A stretch of DNA of 64,000 nucleotides from the NCBI RefSeq assembly GCF_011764425.1, contig NZ_BLPF01000001.1:3835001-3899000 (forward strand). Reading direction: 5' to 3'. This stretch comes from Phytohabitans houttuyneae. GTDB taxonomy: Bacteria; Actinomycetota; Actinomycetes; Mycobacteriales; Micromonosporaceae. The notes beneath the pieces were generated by a model, which saw only the letters and a list, made by a program, of their open reading frames with translations, made no database searches and was not told where the DNA came from. Position numbers and translations under genes: made by a program. This document shows, in pieces, positions 62,886 through 64,000 of the stretch (position 1 is the first letter of the stretch; every line of letters begins with the position of its first letter).

Positions 62886-63161
62886 TCAGAGCCGGAACGG
62901 TCTTCGCAGGTCCTCCTGGAACTCGGCCTCGATCGCCTGCTGGTCGACCACGAGCAGCGTTCCGGCAGGGACCCATTGCGACTCGACGACAGTGAGGATG
63001 TCGGCGATTCCAGCCTGGTCGATGAGCCAGCGGACGCGGGTCGCCTGGTCCGGTGGGCAGAGGATGGTGCGTTTCGCCTCCTGGCGGATGATGTCGGCGA
63101 AGGCGGCGTCGTGGGCGGCCTGCTCGAATACCGCGAACGAGTTCGTCCAGTCGACGGTCAC
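62886..63161 (-). CDS. Hypothetical protein
   Basis: 91 residues from a GTG at 63161 with GAGGAGG upstream. DWTNSFAVFEQAAHDAAFAD, IIRQEAKRTILCPPDQATRV, WVPAGTLLVVDQQAIEAEFQ: a small alpha/beta protein with one Cys. Coupled to the upstream gene by GTGA overlap. Confidence 0.5.
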   Translation of the reverse strand: MTVDWTNSFAVFEQAAHDAAFADIIRQEAKRTILCPPDQATRVRWLIDQAGIADILTVVESQWVPAGTLLVVDQQAIEAEFQEDLRRPFRL

Positions 63162-64000
63162 CGGCTCCTCCTCGGGTCGATGCGGCGCGGCGCCCGCTGC
63201 CGTACCGGCGGGCCGGTCGTCGGGGCGCGTTCGGCCGGCGGGCGGAGGACGTTCGTGCACTCGTGGCCAAGCTCGCGGACCACAGCATGTAGGCGGTGGC
63301 TGGCCTCGTCGCAGCGCCGAACGGTGGGGAGGTGGTGGGCCTCGTCGAAGATCGACCTGCCCGTGTGTTGCGGCTCGGCGATGTCCATCGCCCACACCAC
63401 GGTGTACGTCTCGCCGGCCTCCAGCAGGTAACCATCCTCGCCAGGCTCGACAGTCGTACCGTCCGCGCGGCGGACCTCCACGACCACCGGGTGTGGGCCG
63501 ACAGCGGCGCGGACGCCGCTCACCCGGCCGCCGCTCGGCACGGTGACCGTGGCGAAGACGTGCTCGTCGAACGTCGGCGGTCGCTCGGGACGAGGTGCCG
63601 GTGGTTGGTCAGCTCCCGCTCCAGCCGCTCCCACGCCTCGCCGTACGCCGCTGGCACCTCGGCGCCTGCGGGGATATCGCAGCCCACGAACCGGTGACCG
63701 TCGTCCAGGCGCAGGTGGACGGTGCCGTCGGCACGGCGGAACGCGGAGCGGAAGAGACCGTCACCAACGTTCAGGCGTTCGCCGACGCCGATCGGCGTGA
63801 GGTCCTCGTCCGGTGCATCCAACACGAGGTCTGGACGCCACCTCATCGCCGTCGCGACCCCATGCTGTCCACTGACCTGGCCAGGGCCATTGGTGTCGGT
63901 GTCACGGCTGATATGGGTGGGTTCGCAGTCGGACGAGCAGTACGCCGATCCCTCGCGCGGCTCGGCGCCGCACGGGCACAGGCCGTCGACGGCGGCGTCG
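63158..64000 (-). pseudogene. Zinc-finger hypothetical protein, frameshifted and cut by the window edge
   Basis: The frame enters at 64000 and reads CPCGAEPREGSAYCSSDCEP, THISRDTDTNG, MRWRPDLVLDAPDEDLTPIG (open from before the edge, so the start is outside the window), then fails at GGG (63587-63589). The -1 frame continues ERPPTFDEHVFATVTVPSGG, RVSGVRAAVGPHPVVVEVRR, then RCDEASHRLHAVVRELGHEC, ending at 63158. One extra base joins them. The Cys-rich start plus MRWRPDLV resembles a phage family upstream of terminase genes. Confidence 0.55.

Noticed and set aside
1-64000. Circular permutation: the fragments at both ends join in frame if the window is closed
   Set aside because: The join is in frame, but chance gives that one time in three, the window length is exactly 64,000 and the joined protein mixes two different family patterns. 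Not used as evidence.

Overview
This 64-kb, high-GC window looks like part of a temperate phage or phage-plasmid from an actinobacterium. GTG starts are frequent, several genes have start codons just after a -10-like box (leaderless style), and many neighbouring genes overlap by ATGA or GTGA. The family types present (a DUF2637/SpdB-like membrane protein, a TraB-like FtsK ATPase, an XRE-TPR regulator) are typical of Streptomyces and Micromonospora mobile elements. I cannot name the species. No integrase, replication initiator, helicase or polymerase is visible, so integration and replication functions lie outside the window or are unrecognised.

Layout. (1) 1-4.9 kb: small hypothetical genes, mostly minus strand, with a ribbon-helix-helix-like protein behind a double palindromic operator. 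(2) 4976-8578, minus strand: an array of 37 tRNA genes whose anticodons cover all 20 amino acids, interrupted by one HNH endonuclease gene and preceded by a promoter, a short leader ORF and a terminator-like hairpin. Several tRNAs are structurally odd: two Leu-anticodon tRNAs have a short variable loop, an Asn tRNA has a long variable arm, and three tRNAs have C33. (3) 8.9-28.1 kb, mostly plus strand: accessory and plasmid-like genes. These include a YozE/HTH protein with a divergent operator, duplicated promoter boxes, a ParB-like gene, a RelE-type toxin-antitoxin pair, a transfer cassette (SpdB-like, Arg-rich membrane protein, FtsK/TraB, winged helix, GIY-YIG), a CutA-like protein, an XRE-TPR regulator, and a mirrored cluster of HicA-like and HTH proteins. 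(4) 28.3-64 kb, minus strand: a complete siphovirus late module. Read in transcription order it holds accessory zinc and HTH proteins, small and large terminase, portal, an ADP-ribosyltransferase/SAP protein, an Ntn hydrolase, a MuF-like protein, an HNH nuclease, protease-scaffold, decoration and capsid proteins, a DMFase-like fusion, connectors, tail tube, frameshifted tail chaperones, tape measure, minor tail proteins, a putative endolysin, coiled-coil and collagen-like proteins, and a holin.

How it may work together. The late operon builds a long-tailed virion. Plus-strand single genes inside it (29.6, 32.3, 53.3 and 61.0 kb) look like separately expressed morons. The transfer cassette beside it suggests a phage that can also persist or spread as a plasmid-like element. 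The tRNA array could keep translation going after host tRNA loss.

Data caution: five genes (12.4, 20.8, 21.4, 49.1 and 63.2 kb) are each broken by what looks like one missing base in a G/C run. This is the pattern expected of homopolymer sequencing errors, though real decay cannot be excluded.
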